Of a stretch of DNA of 64,000 nt, positions 11,562 through 26,300 are shown piece by piece. The notes under the pieces are model-generated. The model ran no database searches, was not told the origin of the DNA, and saw nothing but the letters and a program-made list of their open reading frames with translations. The translations under genes were made by a program, and so were the position numbers. Source of the stretch: Tetrahymena thermophila SB210 (lineage: Eukaryota > Ciliophora > Oligohymenophorea > Hymenostomatida > Tetrahymenidae); the NCBI RefSeq assembly GCF_000189635.1, contig NW_002475961.1:266001-330000 (forward strand), read 5' to 3'. Position 1 is the first letter of the stretch; each line of letters starts with the position of its first letter.

Positions 11562-14500
11562 TCACTATTTACTAAGCTTTAAAGTCTTTTTTAGTAATTC
11601 TGTCACTTTTTGTAACCCAGCAGGCTTTTATCCATCTGCTTGCTATTGGTTTATCTTTGCAGCAAAATTGCTCTTAACTCTCAAAGGAGCCGTTGTTGTT
11701 TCGTTTATTTCTTTTTAATCAAATATTGATAGCTCATGCAGTTCAAATTGTTCGCTCTTTTCAGGTGGCAGAGCTTCATAAAATATAAGTCTTATGAGGT
11801 TTTCTATTTTCTTATGCAGAGGTTATTGTAGTCTTTCTTCCCAACTCATTTCTTACTCTTTCTAGCCTTCATTATAAACCTTCTTCTGGTATTTAATTAA
11901 TTAACAAATAAATATAAAATTTTAAATTTTAAATTTTAAATTAAATTAATACATTTTTATTTTTGTATGGAGGTAGTGAAAACTTCTCTGCTGCTCTTGC
12001 TATAGCTTCTAAAAACTCAATAAAATGGAGTTACAATATTCTCTCATCATACACTTCATCAGTTTATGTTTGTACTGAAAAATTAAAAGCAATATTAATA
12101 TGTCTCTCATTAGCATGCTCATCTGAAAGTATACTTGTATCTGTAAACATTTTCTTGAATTCAAAGAGATTTAAATATTTTGAAGCTGGTAATGCTGTAC
12201 GTATTGTATTTTCATAGTTTTCAAAAATGCACATTAGTATTTGCATATAATATTTATAGCAGAAGTCACATTCTTAATTCCAATATCTTTCATCTCTCCA
12301 AAGATTTGGATTTTCTACTTCAGCAATTACCTTCAAAAACCCATCATTAAGCAAGTGAGTAACAGCTTCTGAATAAGTTGTGCAATCACCATTTATCATG
12401 TATTTTTCTTCTGCAATCCTAATTATTCCCTCTAAGAACTCGTGACGAACCATACCTCTCTCTGGTATAAGGCTACGAGCCTTCTTCTACTAAGTTTTGC
12501 TTGATATAAATTTAATTTCTAGATCAGCTAATTTAAGAGTTTTATTATCAACTAATCCTGACTTTGTAAATATTTCTGTAAAAAGAAGCTTCGATATAGC
12601 CCAAACATCACCAATAGGACTAAATGAAGAATAGTATTTATAAAGTGCTTTTATTCCTTCATAGTGCGGCTTCAACAATTCCTAATAAATATTATTAATA
12701 ATTTTATGAGTTTATAAATAGTATGAAATTTACAAATAATTTATTTCTATCGTTTAGATCTTTAACAAACCTAGGTATTTTTGAGTTGTTCCAATCAGCA
12801 TCCATAGCTTTCTCTAGAATTATTTAATTATCGACTTAGTACTTAGCAAACACAGATGTTTCTTTTGCCCATTTTTTTTTTGGTTTAGGCTTTTCTAAAG
12901 GATATACTATTTCCTCTCTAGGTTAGATAGTAATATGAATAGGTTCTCCATATTTAGAAAATAGGCACTACTCAAATTTGTTTACAGTTTTAATATTTAA
13001 GAATTTAATAATAATATCTCTTTTCACCTCAGAACCAAAAGAAATATCCTAGATAAATAATAATATTTTGATTAATAAATAAGTAACTACAATAGTTTTT
13101 GTCTAAATAACAAGCAAAAAAAAAATTCGAAAAAACCAATATTTTAATCAAACAATAAAAAAAATAGAAATAAAAATAATAAAATTAAAATAACAGTTTA
13201 TTTACTTTTAAAAAAGGATTTTTATTTTTTATACATGGCTAGTCTTTTGCATGAGTGTCACCATCTGGAGTTGAGAAAAAATATTAAAGTTGTTTTGTTG
13301 GAGGACACATCATTTTAGCAACAAAATTTCCATTCTCGTCCTTAGTCATTGGTATAGGTCTAAAGTTGTTAAAATTAAACAGAATGTATATTGGTCCTTC
13401 ATAAGACATTCCAGATTCACCACTTCTCCACTTTTAATTAAAATTAATTATTTTTTTTATTTTTTAATTTAATTTTACCATAAAATTTTATTCAGACCAA
13501 CCTTAACAGATCCAACAAACATTCTGTTTAACAGAATCACTAATATAATCGGATTAGGTGTTTTGATTGTAAGAAAGAGGAATTAACCCATTGATTCTTT
13601 GATGATTGGTTGCATAACTTTGTATTGTGCTCAAAGACATTATTTGCTTTTGTTAGGCCTCTGTATGTTCTAAAATTTATTTTAAATTCTCTTGCTTAAC
13701 TAAGTTATTGATCAAATCTTAATCACTTTAAACAATATTTAAGAAACCAAACTCATCAACATAAGAGAATTTACTATCAATATGAAATCCGTATATTGTC
13801 TTATTTTGATTAATACCTTCTTAGATTATTTGAATATGACTTTTATTCCATCTATTATTGCTCAAGTCAATATGAATAAGATCACTCTCACCTTATGCAA
13901 ATAACGACTAAAATGCTTTAGCACAATTTTCTCCATTCTATAATCCAAGAGAGTTGTTGCTCAAATCTAAAACCCTTAAATTAGAATTATCAAATAAAGC
14001 TTTGGCTATTTTTTCACCTGAAACACCAGTTAGTCTATTCCAATGCAAATAAAGTTCAATTAAAGGACACCTTTTAATCATTTAATTAATTAATATCTTA
14101 CTTAAATAGTTTGTTTTGAGTAATATTTTTGTTATAAAAATAAAATTTTATCTTCATACTATTATTTTTATTGGTACTTTAATGATTAATGGATGAATAA
14201 TAAAATATTTAGACTTCATTAAATTTTAAATAAATGTTTTATCATCAATTTAACACACCATTTACAGCTTAAAATAGAATACACCTATTTCGAAAACTTA
14301 AAATAAATATATTTATTTGCTTTTACCTAGTAGAAATACAAAAGGCTAACGCTGAACTACATTCGTCAGTTAATCTGTTATTAGATAAATCTAAAATATG
14401 TAACTTCTTTAGAGACTCAAGGACTTTTATAGCATTTTAATCTCCCAACTTAGTGTTATCAAGGTTGAGGTTAGATAAAGAATTTTAATAGTTTCTTAAA

Positions 14501-15656
14501 ATCATAATTAGTTTATTTGCAGACTCAACTCCAACTGTATTCTATGATAAGTTTAAAAGTTCAACACTATAACTTAAAGAGTTGAGTATTTAGGCGATAC
14601 CTTTATCTGTTAAACCATTATTCATCAATTCTATTTTCTTAATTTTATCCTTTATATCATCACTTTGTATACTTTGAGAAAATGCTTATGCGTATTTATC
14701 TCCTAAACTATAATGACTTTTACAAAGAAGTAAATATGATGAAAACAAGCAAAAAATAAATTGATTATTAGATTATTTTTTAAAAGAAATAAATAACATT
14801 TAAGGTTATAAGTGTAATATAAGCTTACTTTAATTGGATAAGACTTTCCAAACCTTTTTGTTTAATAACTCCAAGCTTTCTAGGAAGAAGGTTCACCTTC
14901 TCTTGAGATTTAATTAAGTTAGTATAAACAGAATCATTCACTTTAAACATTTAATTTTCTTAGATTATTTTATTTATTTACTTTTAGTGATCTAAAAAAT
15001 GTATTTAAGTGAACTATCCAACTGTATTCTTTTTTTTTTTGTCTCTTACTACTTGTGGCGTGCTTTTATTTTCTAATATATCTAAATCTACATCAGGAAG
15101 ACTTATATTTTTTTAATAGAAGAAATCTGAATCTTGAGAAGAATCAAGAGCATCCTTAACATTTTTAGATTTCTAGAATTTTTGTTAAAAGTATCTCATA
15201 AATTGCCTATCTTCATCATTAATTTTTTTGAGAGATGGCTTAATATCAAAAGATTTTCGATCGCTTAAATCTCTAATAGATATAGATGTTCTCATAGGAG
15301 TTATAGAGGGTAGAAACAATTTACTATGCGTCATTCCAAGTTTAGTTACACTCTTAGACTCTCTTATTTGAGTTTTATCAAATCTTTTTCATTAAAATAA
15401 AAATGATCAAATTGATACCTTGGGTTAAACCCTCCTATCTATTTTATTTTATTTAGCTTTTACACCAATCTCATTGAAAACTGCTGAAAGAGTAATAAAT
15501 TAAGAATATTAATTACATTCCGCTCCCAACAGGAGAGATGGTGGCATTTGAATATAAAATCCTCTCTGATGGCTAAAGACTTTTATTATTTCTTTTGGGA
15601 GTCTCAATTTTAAAAAACTTTCTAGGAGGACTTAAATTTACATTTTGCAAACTCAT
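11562..15656 (-). CDS. leucine-rich-repeat protein with large conserved-looking C-terminal region
   Basis: Eight exons on the complement: 15656-15517, 15383-14829, 14716-14327, 14070-13479, 13430-13206, 13048-12734, 12681-11953, 11885-11562. They give 1089 residues. The first 240 or so residues are Ser/Pro/basic and probably disordered. Ribonuclease-inhibitor-type LRRs follow (about 245-440; LELNNN-like units such as ILDLSNNRLTDECSS and LRVLDLSNNSLGLQNGE). Next is a CWICQGWSEQ motif and a Cys/Trp-bearing beta region (MMCPPTKQLQYFF), then a basic linker and a long helical region (WAKETSVFAKY, WRDERYWNQECDFCYKYY, ILQLHFIEFLEAIARAAE). The last part, LHFIEFLEAI, resembles a degenerate EF-hand/calponin-like helical module. 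Such LRR architectures are common in ciliary proteins, but that role is inferred, not seen. Confidence 0.82.
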
Positions 15657-16712
15657 TAGATTATATTATAATAAGACCTTTGATATTTATTTAGTGTTTC
15701 TTACAAATTATTTGTTTTATTTATTGGTTCTTCTTTAAAGATTTAATTAAAGATTGATTGAATATGAATGAAAAATATATATAATTTAGTTTTAGTAATA
15801 AAAAGAATATTTGGAATAATATCAATAAATAATATATAATTCAATTCTGCTGAATTTCAACTTTAAGCCATATTAAACTATCAAGAGTAATCATTGCAAA
15901 ATTTACTGAAAAAAATTAACAAATCTTTACTATTTTTTGTGGTCAATTTTGTGTATGATAAAAAATCAGAGCCTTGCTTTTCCAGTAAAAACTTAATCCC
16001 TTGTCACAAAATAATATTTTTAAATTCATCTATGTTTAATTGAATGAACATTTCTCAAAAATATCAAATACCAAATATTGGCTTCATTTTAAATAATATT
16101 TTAAAGTTATGAGAACATTTAATGTGGATTTAAAGTAAAATATCTCTTTATTACTTTTGATAAATTTTTTTAGGAAATCCTTTAAAAATTAATGTAAAAA
16201 AAAATACCTAATAATTTTAAATTCTTTACATTTTTTAACATATAAATATTATCTAAATAAAAATATTATACTTTTATTAACCTTTATTAACAGATTAAAA
16301 GTATTCTTAAAGAACTAACAATACAGAATAAATTAAATTATTATTTTGAAAATTGAAAAATAAACCTCAAATTGACTATTGAATCTAAATCATTTGTTAT
16401 TAAAATCATCTTTGAAGAATTGACCACAAATATAAAAATAAAAATAAGATAATCATAAAATACCAAATTAAATATTTTGTTAAGCAGTTATAAATAAATT
16501 GAAAATTAAATTCATAATATTAGCATTTAAACATTTTGAAAAGTATTTTCTAAAATTTATTAAAAATAGCAACCAATAATTACTAAAATAATATATAGAT
16601 AGATAGATGTGTATCCTAAACAAAATTTAATATGGTAATTTATTTATAAATTAAGAATTTATTTTATTTTCTGAAGAAGACTTTTATATTGTTTTATCAG
16701 CTAGCTTATCAT
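15657..16712. other. A/T-rich intergenic space
   Basis: Between two minus-strand genes. No frame with coding character on either strand and no notable repeat. It presumably contains the promoter of the LRR gene and the terminator of the Rag gene. Confidence 0.55.
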
Positions 16713-18161
16713 TCATTTAGTGACTTTAATCATTTCTTCCAAACCTTAATTTTAATATAAATTATTATTTAAGATAAATATTTTTGACCAATTTATTTAT
16801 TTATTTACCTTTGCAAAATTCATCAATGTTATAATCAATAATGAAAGGTCTGACGTAGTTTTCTTGCTTAATTATGCATATCAAACAAAGATATTCCTTG
16901 AAGGATTTCATTAATAAAACAGTGTTGTCAGATAATTTAATGCTTAATGAACCTTCTGAATTTTTAATTTATCCATTTTCAGTAGGATCGTAAATGAAAG
17001 AAATATCTAAAAAGACATCAATCATTTCAAAGCACATTTAATATGTATTTTAATCAAAAGGACCAGCATCGGTGGCAATATATAATTTGTTTACCTAGTC
17101 GAACAAGAAAGCTTTTTCCATTTTAGAGTTCTATTAATATCATTTATTAATATTAATTTATTTACAGCTTAATAAAATAAATAAATGATTTTACAGTAAC
17201 TAGAGAAGTAAGAAGAGAAGCAATATAAGATACTTGAGGAATGACCTTATGGATAACTTTACTAAAAGCTTCAGAAAGAGATTGATCTTACCAGCTATTT
17301 ATTTATTATACAAAAACCAATATAAATAAACAATTATCCATTTTATTCTTAAAAACAACATATTATTAATTGATAGATAGGACAATCACAATTAATTAAA
17401 TATATAATTATTGGCTTTTTGTTTGTTTGTTAAATATTGATTAAAATATTATTTAATAAATTTGAATTACTTTGTTAAATTAATATCATAATTAGGCTTT
17501 AAATTACTGTAGGTATTAAAGAAGTCGATGAGCTAACCTTTAATTGAACTTATAATAGCTATTATATTTTTAAAATAATCATATTAATCTTTTTTTGGTT
17601 CAAATTATTTTAATTTACCAGTTTTTTTATCTAAAGTAGCAAAACCATCATTATCAATTTTGTGAACAAAGAAATGATAATTGCAATTGGGGTTAATTTT
17701 TACTATTTCGGCAAACAATTTTTCAAAATAGTTTACTGCTTCTTCATAAGTTTCATTCTAAATTAGTTAAAATTATTTTTAAAATATATTAATAAATTAA
17801 TTAATTATTTTTGATTACCTATCCATCAATAATGTATACGATTGAAGCACACTTTTTCAAGTATTCTTTTTCTTCTGGCTTGGCATTTTCAATTTAAAAG
17901 GTACCATAGAAATCATAAATGTTAATTTGGTTTCCAGCTATTGTCAATTCTGATTTTTCTACTTTTTATGTAGTTTCAAAGACTGCTTGATAATTTGGCT
18001 AGCATTTGGAAGTTAAAGTTCTAATGATGCTAGTCTTACCAGCTCTAATTAGATTTTAAGTTAATAAAAAAAGTGTTAACTTAAGCCAAAAAGTTCAATT
18101 TTATTCGCATTATTGCTATTTTTATAAATTACTTTGATAAACCTAAAAATACTACGTCCAT
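16713..18161 (-). CDS. Rag GTPase, RagC/RagD (Gtr2) type
   Basis: Six exons on the complement: 18161-18133, 18044-17819, 17757-17471, 17294-17195, 17130-16809, 16744-16713; 331 residues. The P-loop is GLSKAGKTSI (residues 7-16), split by the first intron, whose phase restores it exactly. VHKID is the G4 motif in the form typical of RagC/D. The roadblock-like C-terminal half is very close to known RagC: LSEAFSKVIHKVIP, then MEKAFLFDQVNKLYIATDAG and a last IDYNIDEF segment. Rag proteins form a RagA/B-RagC/D pair that reports amino acids to TORC1 on lysosome-like membranes. The partner is not in this window. A small Lys/Asp-rich insertion sits between G4 and the C-terminal half. Confidence 0.93.
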
Positions 18162-19629
18162 ATTCTTGACTTTTTGACTTGATTAATCTTGCTTTGCTTT
18201 GCTTTTTTTTAATTACTCCTGCAAATAATTTATTTATTTGTTGTTCTATTATGATATTATGCTTTGCTAGCTTTAATTAATAATTTTGATCGATTATCTC
18301 TTCTCTTAATTTTCTTTTATACAACAAGTTAAGTAATGAATATCATTGAATTAAAATATATTACTTTGTTTTGTATAAATTTGATGTTTGTTTTTTGACG
18401 TAGAATTAAATATGTATCTTTTAATTCTTCATCATATTTTTTTTAATCGTAAAATAATCCAAACAAACAAATAAGATACAAACAACTTTTCATCAAGTTT
18501 ATTGTTAGATAAAATTCTGAATTTTTTTCATTTTTAAATTATAAAATACAAAATAAACTAGATTAAATAAATATTAAAAACTCAATAAAAAAATATCATT
18601 CATTCAACCTATAATTTATATAAAAAAGATAAAATTAAAAATAGACTAAATGAAAATTAATTTGAATTTATTCTATTTTATATTTTAGACCTTTTAAAAA
18701 AATCTGAATCCAAAAACCTTATCAAAAATTTATTTTTTTATTAAAAATTATTTTTAAATTAAAAAAAGAAACTAAACTACAATAATTTAATTCTAAATAA
18801 AGTAAAGGTTGATATCAAAAATTATGATATTTAAAAAGTAAAGGAAAAACTCAATTATTTGGCATCCAGTTATTTATCGTTTTTGTGACATTGAAACTTT
18901 TATTTTCCTACATCTAAATATAATAATTCTAATAATTATAATATTTTATTCAAAATGTTTATATTTTATCAAATATAATTCTCTTAAAAGACAAAAATAA
19001 TTTGATTAATTTATATAAAAAGGGTTATTCTTAAAGGAAAACAAAAAAAACTCTTTTATAGATTCCAATGACACATTATACATTTAATCATTTATTTTTA
19101 TTTTCATAATTATTATTTATTGCTTAAGCAATTATTCTATTAACTCTTTCCATTGGGGGAGTTTGTATAATATAAAATTTTTGATAGTCATTTGCAAAAA
19201 AATTTTTTTCACAAGCAAATAGCCTTATTCAAAATAACCCTCAAAAGTTCTTTCCCCCAAGTTAAAGAGTTAATTTCTTCTCATTATTACAACATTATAA
19301 ATTTATAATAGAAATTATAAATTTTAAAAATCAATTCAAACGAATATGTTTGAATAAAAACTTTTTATGTATTTATTTATTTGAAAAATTGGAAATAAAA
19401 AAATTGAAGATTCTCACTTCACTATTAAATACTAACTTATTGATAATTTTTTTTGACTAACATCAGATTTTATTCAAATATTTAACAAGTTTAATTAGAA
19501 TTATGATGGTCTTTTAATTAATTAATAAATAAATAATTTTATGATAATAAGAATTGATATATTTTTAATTCATATTTTAGTTAGGCAACAAAATTAAAAA
19601 CGAACGATAATTTATTTTAAGGAAGATAG
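18162..19629. other. A/T-rich space between divergent genes, with a structured element
   Basis: No coding frame found. It holds promoters for the minus-strand Rag gene and the plus-strand copine gene. The stretch 19021-19274 has long complementary arms with unusually many C and G bases and is listed separately. Confidence 0.55.
19139..19274. repeat. imperfect long inverted repeat, possible structured RNA
   Basis: Arm 19139-19163 (attaactcttt, then ttgggggag) pairs with 19250-19274 (cccccaa, then aaagagttaat) with one three-base mismatch. Inside, catttgc near 19183 pairs with gcaaatag near 19214. Also agggttatt at 19021-19029 matches aataaccct at 19234-19242. The G5 and C5 runs are exceptional for this region. 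This may be a non-coding RNA, a transposon end pair or a regulatory hairpin; the sequence alone does not decide. Confidence 0.55.
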
Positions 19630-21492
<1,863 letters not shown>

Positions 21493-23040
21493 TTAAGGCA
21501 ATCATAATGATTACTATTAAGTTCAAATTTAAATAACTATTAAGATGTTTTAAAATGTTTTATTTATTTTATTCATTTAAAAATCTTTAATATTTTAATA
21601 TGAAAAATCATTTTGAAACCATTTTAAAATTCTTATTTACATATTAGAATAAAAAATTTATATTTTTTTTACAAAACATTTTTTTATTGTATTAATTTAA
21701 TTAAAATTTCAATAAATTAAATTCCTCAACTTAGTTATTCTCACAGATCAGCAAATAATTCTGAATGATTATTTAGACTTTTAAAAAATTCTTTATGTAA
21801 ATAAAATGTTAATTTATTCAATTTTTAAAATGCCTACCATTTTTGTAAATTACTAAATTAATAATTTTAGAATTTCAATAATATCATAAAATAAAAATCA
21901 AAAATAATTAAGTGTACTAAAGGTTTTATGGCAATAAAAACTAATAAAATTTATTATTTTACACTTTTTCCATTTGAAATTCTCAAAATTTAAAAGAAAT
22001 TATTTTATAAAAAAAACGAATACTTGGAATTTTTTATTTAAACTAAAAATAAATGAATAAGTAGGAATATGTTTTTTCTTTCTAACTTACTAAATTAAAT
22101 AATTAATTATGAAAATCAATCAAATAAATTCTAAATTTGTTTTTTTATAATAAAATACAAATGTTTAAATAAATATTTTAATTTCTTATTAACTTTTACT
22201 CTCCAACAATAAAAATAGATTATTTTAAAATGATGAAATAAAAATATATCACTTGTAATTTTTAATTTTTTTAATTTCTTTATATAGGAATATTTTTATT
22301 GAATCAACTACAAAATAATATTTAAGAAAAATAAATAAATAAATAATACTTTATTTAAATTTGTTCATTTAAAAAATTTAAATCAAAAGAAAAAATTTCA
22401 TATTAACTATTTTTCACTTTTTTAAAATTTTTGGTGAAAAATAGTCAGTTTTTGTTTTAACTTTCTAAAATTTCTTTAATAAAAAATTTAAAAGCTTTAT
22501 TTTATATGGAGTAGTTAGTATATAATTCGGATAACAAAGCAACACTCTGTCAATTTTTTTAAATAGGATTTAATAAAAAATGAATTTATATATTAAGTAA
22601 AGTTATTTATTTATCAATGTTAAATATAATAAAAGAAATATTTTATCTATTTTTGAGATTTGTATTTTTTATAAATTCTTCATATTTATATTTTTGATTA
22701 CATTTTGATGAACGTATTTTGTGATTTATAAGATAAGCAGATTTTTACGTCAATTGGTAAAATAGAAGAAGAAGAAAAAAAAAATCAAATAAATCTCTCA
22801 CCAATTTTTAATAAATAAAAAAATATCAAGTTAATTATTTAAAAAATATAAATAGATATTTTCACTAATTAGAAAAAATTTCAAATATCTCAAACATTTT
22901 TCAAGAATTTTTTGATAAATACATTTAGAAAGAATAGATCAATTAATTTTACTATGATTAAGCTTTGTTTAAAATTTATATGTATTATTATTATAAGTAA
23001 AATCTCTTTTGTTCTAGAGGATATATTCTTAGAAGATTTT

Positions 23041-23072
<32 letters not shown>

Positions 23073-23349
23073 TTTGTTTGTTTGTTTTATATGTTTCTAT
23101 AACTAGATAAATAGAGTAGTGGAAAATTTAAAGTTGTATTATATTAGTCTTTTTATTAAATATACAAAATTTATAATAAATATAAAAAAAACAATCATTA
23201 AAAATTTATTATTTCTGGTTGTCGTAAAAAGGTTAAAGTAACTGCATATTTAAATATATCAACAAAAAGATTAAAAAAATTATATTGATTTAAATAGTTC
23301 TAAGATAGACAAAATTTTAAGAAACACTTTAATAAATTATTATTACTAT
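21493..23349. other. A/T-rich intergenic space
   Basis: Between the copine gene and the giant membrane-protein gene, both on the plus strand. No coding frame. It contains a small perfect hairpin (22407-22417 with 22434-22444, ctatttttcac/gtgaaaaatag) and a run of ATTT/GTTT tetranucleotides at about 23044-23090. Confidence 0.55.
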
Positions 23350-26300
23350 ATGCTTTTAAATAACTAAAAAACGGAAGGAAAGTACGAATAACAAAGAATG
23401 TTAGATAGATAAAGGCTAGAAGATTAGTATAGCCAAGAAGATAAAGATAAATCTATGGTATTAGTCTAGGCTTCTCCAAATATAGAAGCCATGAGATCAA
23501 CAAATAACCTCAAGCAATCAAAATTTAAAAATCAATAGGGCAAATTAAGTAATAACTCAAGTGATATCAAGGACATAGAAATGGGAACTTTAGACATCAA
23601 CAATTAACTGAATGAGTCGAATTATAGATTGCTTAAATAAGATGAATATAAGCATAAAAAAGCCACTAAGATGACGAATTTGTTTTCTAATAAATAGTAG
23701 AGTACAAAAAACCTTGGTAAAAGATCTCTAATTATGAGGAGGTGCTATAGGATAACACTGTTATTTTTATTTGAGCTAATAATAATAGGACTTTTTTTGG
23801 GTTTCTATTATAACTTTGGGTTTTATAGAGGAAGCTATGAGATTAACGATCAAGAAAGTTTATCCATTTAATTTTAATAATGTTATCTAAAAATATACGA
23901 TTATAGTCCAACTTTAGTCTAAGATAAAGGCTTAAACTTTTATTCTACTACCAGTGTACCTTCTTAAATCAATGGAAATATTTTATTGAAATATAGCTTT
24001 CCCAATCCAAAGACATTTGGAGCATCAAGCTAGATGAGTTATGTAATAAATTTAGCTATATCATTAGAATTAAAATGATTATAGCTTGTTTAAATACTTG
24101 ATTAAATATGTTTTTTATTTTTAGTCACTGAATAATGGAATAAGAGAGTTTTAATTTTTGAACGGAGCAGATTCTATAGATTGTGAGGTTGTTATGTATG
24201 TCTATAAACCTACTACAATACAATCGTTGTCTATTGATTGTGGAAGATAGGATTGCTTTATCATAAACTAGTCAAAGTAGATCACATTTTAATCTCTTAG
24301 TGCTACTGGGTATTCAATAGATTTTAATGCCCAATATTTAAATACTAATGTAATTGATTTATTTTATTACCTATTCTTTATTAATTGTCAATAAAAATTA
24401 TTAATTAATTAATTAATAATTAGATTTTGAATATCTATTCGTTTTTTGGATATGTAGAAATTGATGACTTCTACTTTACTTAAGCAAGCATAGACATTAG
24501 CACTGGAGATATTTCAATCTAATCCACAAAAAGTATATTTGCTAATTTATAAATGGTTTCTAAACTCTATTGTGCAAGCACATATTCTAATATTAACATC
24601 GTGAGTACAGTAACAGACGTAACTCCAAATTGTAGTCCTGGTAAGAATTATATGCTAATAGCTTTTAACCTCAAAAAAATCTTTAATTTTATGAATTTCA
24701 ATTAAAATTAAAAAAGTTTACCCTTATGGAACCAAAACTTAAACTGATTAATCAGTCGTTGCTCAAAGATGTCTTTAAGGTACTTTAACTGTAAAATCTT
24801 CTGGAAGTGAACCTAATTAAATTCTTAATGCAAAAAATACATATGGTAACATTTTTATAAATGTACTTCCTAGCCCAGGTGCTTCTCCTATTTCAAATTC
24901 TCAGGTTTTCTTTGATTAATCAGTTTATGGGTAGGATGGTAATAAAATTAATTTATCTACTCAATCTTTAATACTACTGAATTCATAATTAAAAAATGCA
25001 TAAAATCCTAATGTGTATGATCCAATATTCCAATTAACATTTGGGTCTTAATACACATATTCAGAAAGTTTCACATAATGGCAGGTAATGATTAATTATT
25101 TATTTGATTATATATTAAATATAATTAATAAATAATAATTTATTAGATTACATTTAATCCTGCTTGCTCTTATCTTAAGCCTTGGTGGATAGGAACACTT
25201 ACATTTACTCTGTTGGATACAGAGAGGTATATAGATGATTTAACCTTAGCTCCAGGATTCTGTCCATACGTTCCTGGAATATCTTAAGAGAGAATTTACT
25301 TAATACAAGCACTTCTGACAACGTTAATGAATTAAGGTTAAAATACTTAAAAACTAACAACTTTTGGGTGGTAAAATAGCCAGACTCTTCCATCAGTAAA
25401 ATTTTCAAGCAAAAAGACTTATGATGGAAATAGAAATACTGATTTTTCATCTACTTATAATGATGATTGGATCATTTTTAATATTGATAAAGATGGGACA
25501 ATATCAATAAATTATACATCGCTTGACAGTAACCGTAAAAATATAATTTAAAATTAAAAATCATTTGAAAGTGTATATTTAAAAATAATAGAAGTATTGT
25601 TAGCTGCTTTGATTGTCAGCTTCATATTAGCTGTCATATTAGGATTGGTTTTCATGGTTGCCACAGTCTATGTTATAAATCAAAACTATTTAAACACCCT
25701 GGATCATATGAAGCATGTGGATACTTATGCATAAGTATAAAAAATTTAAAAAGATATCTAAGGTAGAGATAAAGATTTAGAGGACATTTCTATGTAAGAA
25801 GAAAATATTGGGCAGGTAATAAATAAATAAATTTAATTTTAATAGAATCCTAAATAAAATATGTTAAAAAGACAGATGATTTAATTAAAATCTTTATTTA
25901 TTTTCAATTAAATTATCAAGTAAATTAAAAATATCTATTTTAATAGCCTTTTATTATATTTTAACTGCTTTAAATTAATTCTTTAATGCATGGAAATTAT
26001 ACAAGCTCAATTTTATACTACAAAAAAACAAAAAATAATAGATATTAATTTAAAGAATAAATTAATGCATTAAAATATTTTCATAAATTTATAAAAGAAA
26101 AATGAAAATCATGAAGATTCTGATGACCTTAAAAAAATTAGTTTAGACTAAAAATAATTAAAATATACAGTCGCTGGAATTCTTAATTCATTCTTCACTT
26201 TAGTTTATTTATCTCCTCCTTTGAGTGCATATATTGACTAAGTCGTCTTACTCTTCTATAAGGCTAGAGTGAATTCAGCTGCTGATTTCTTTTCTTTACT

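Noticed and set aside
22407..22444. 11-bp hairpin with 16-base loop
   Set aside because: Almost only A/T and short; expected by chance in a gene-free stretch of this length, so kept only as a note.
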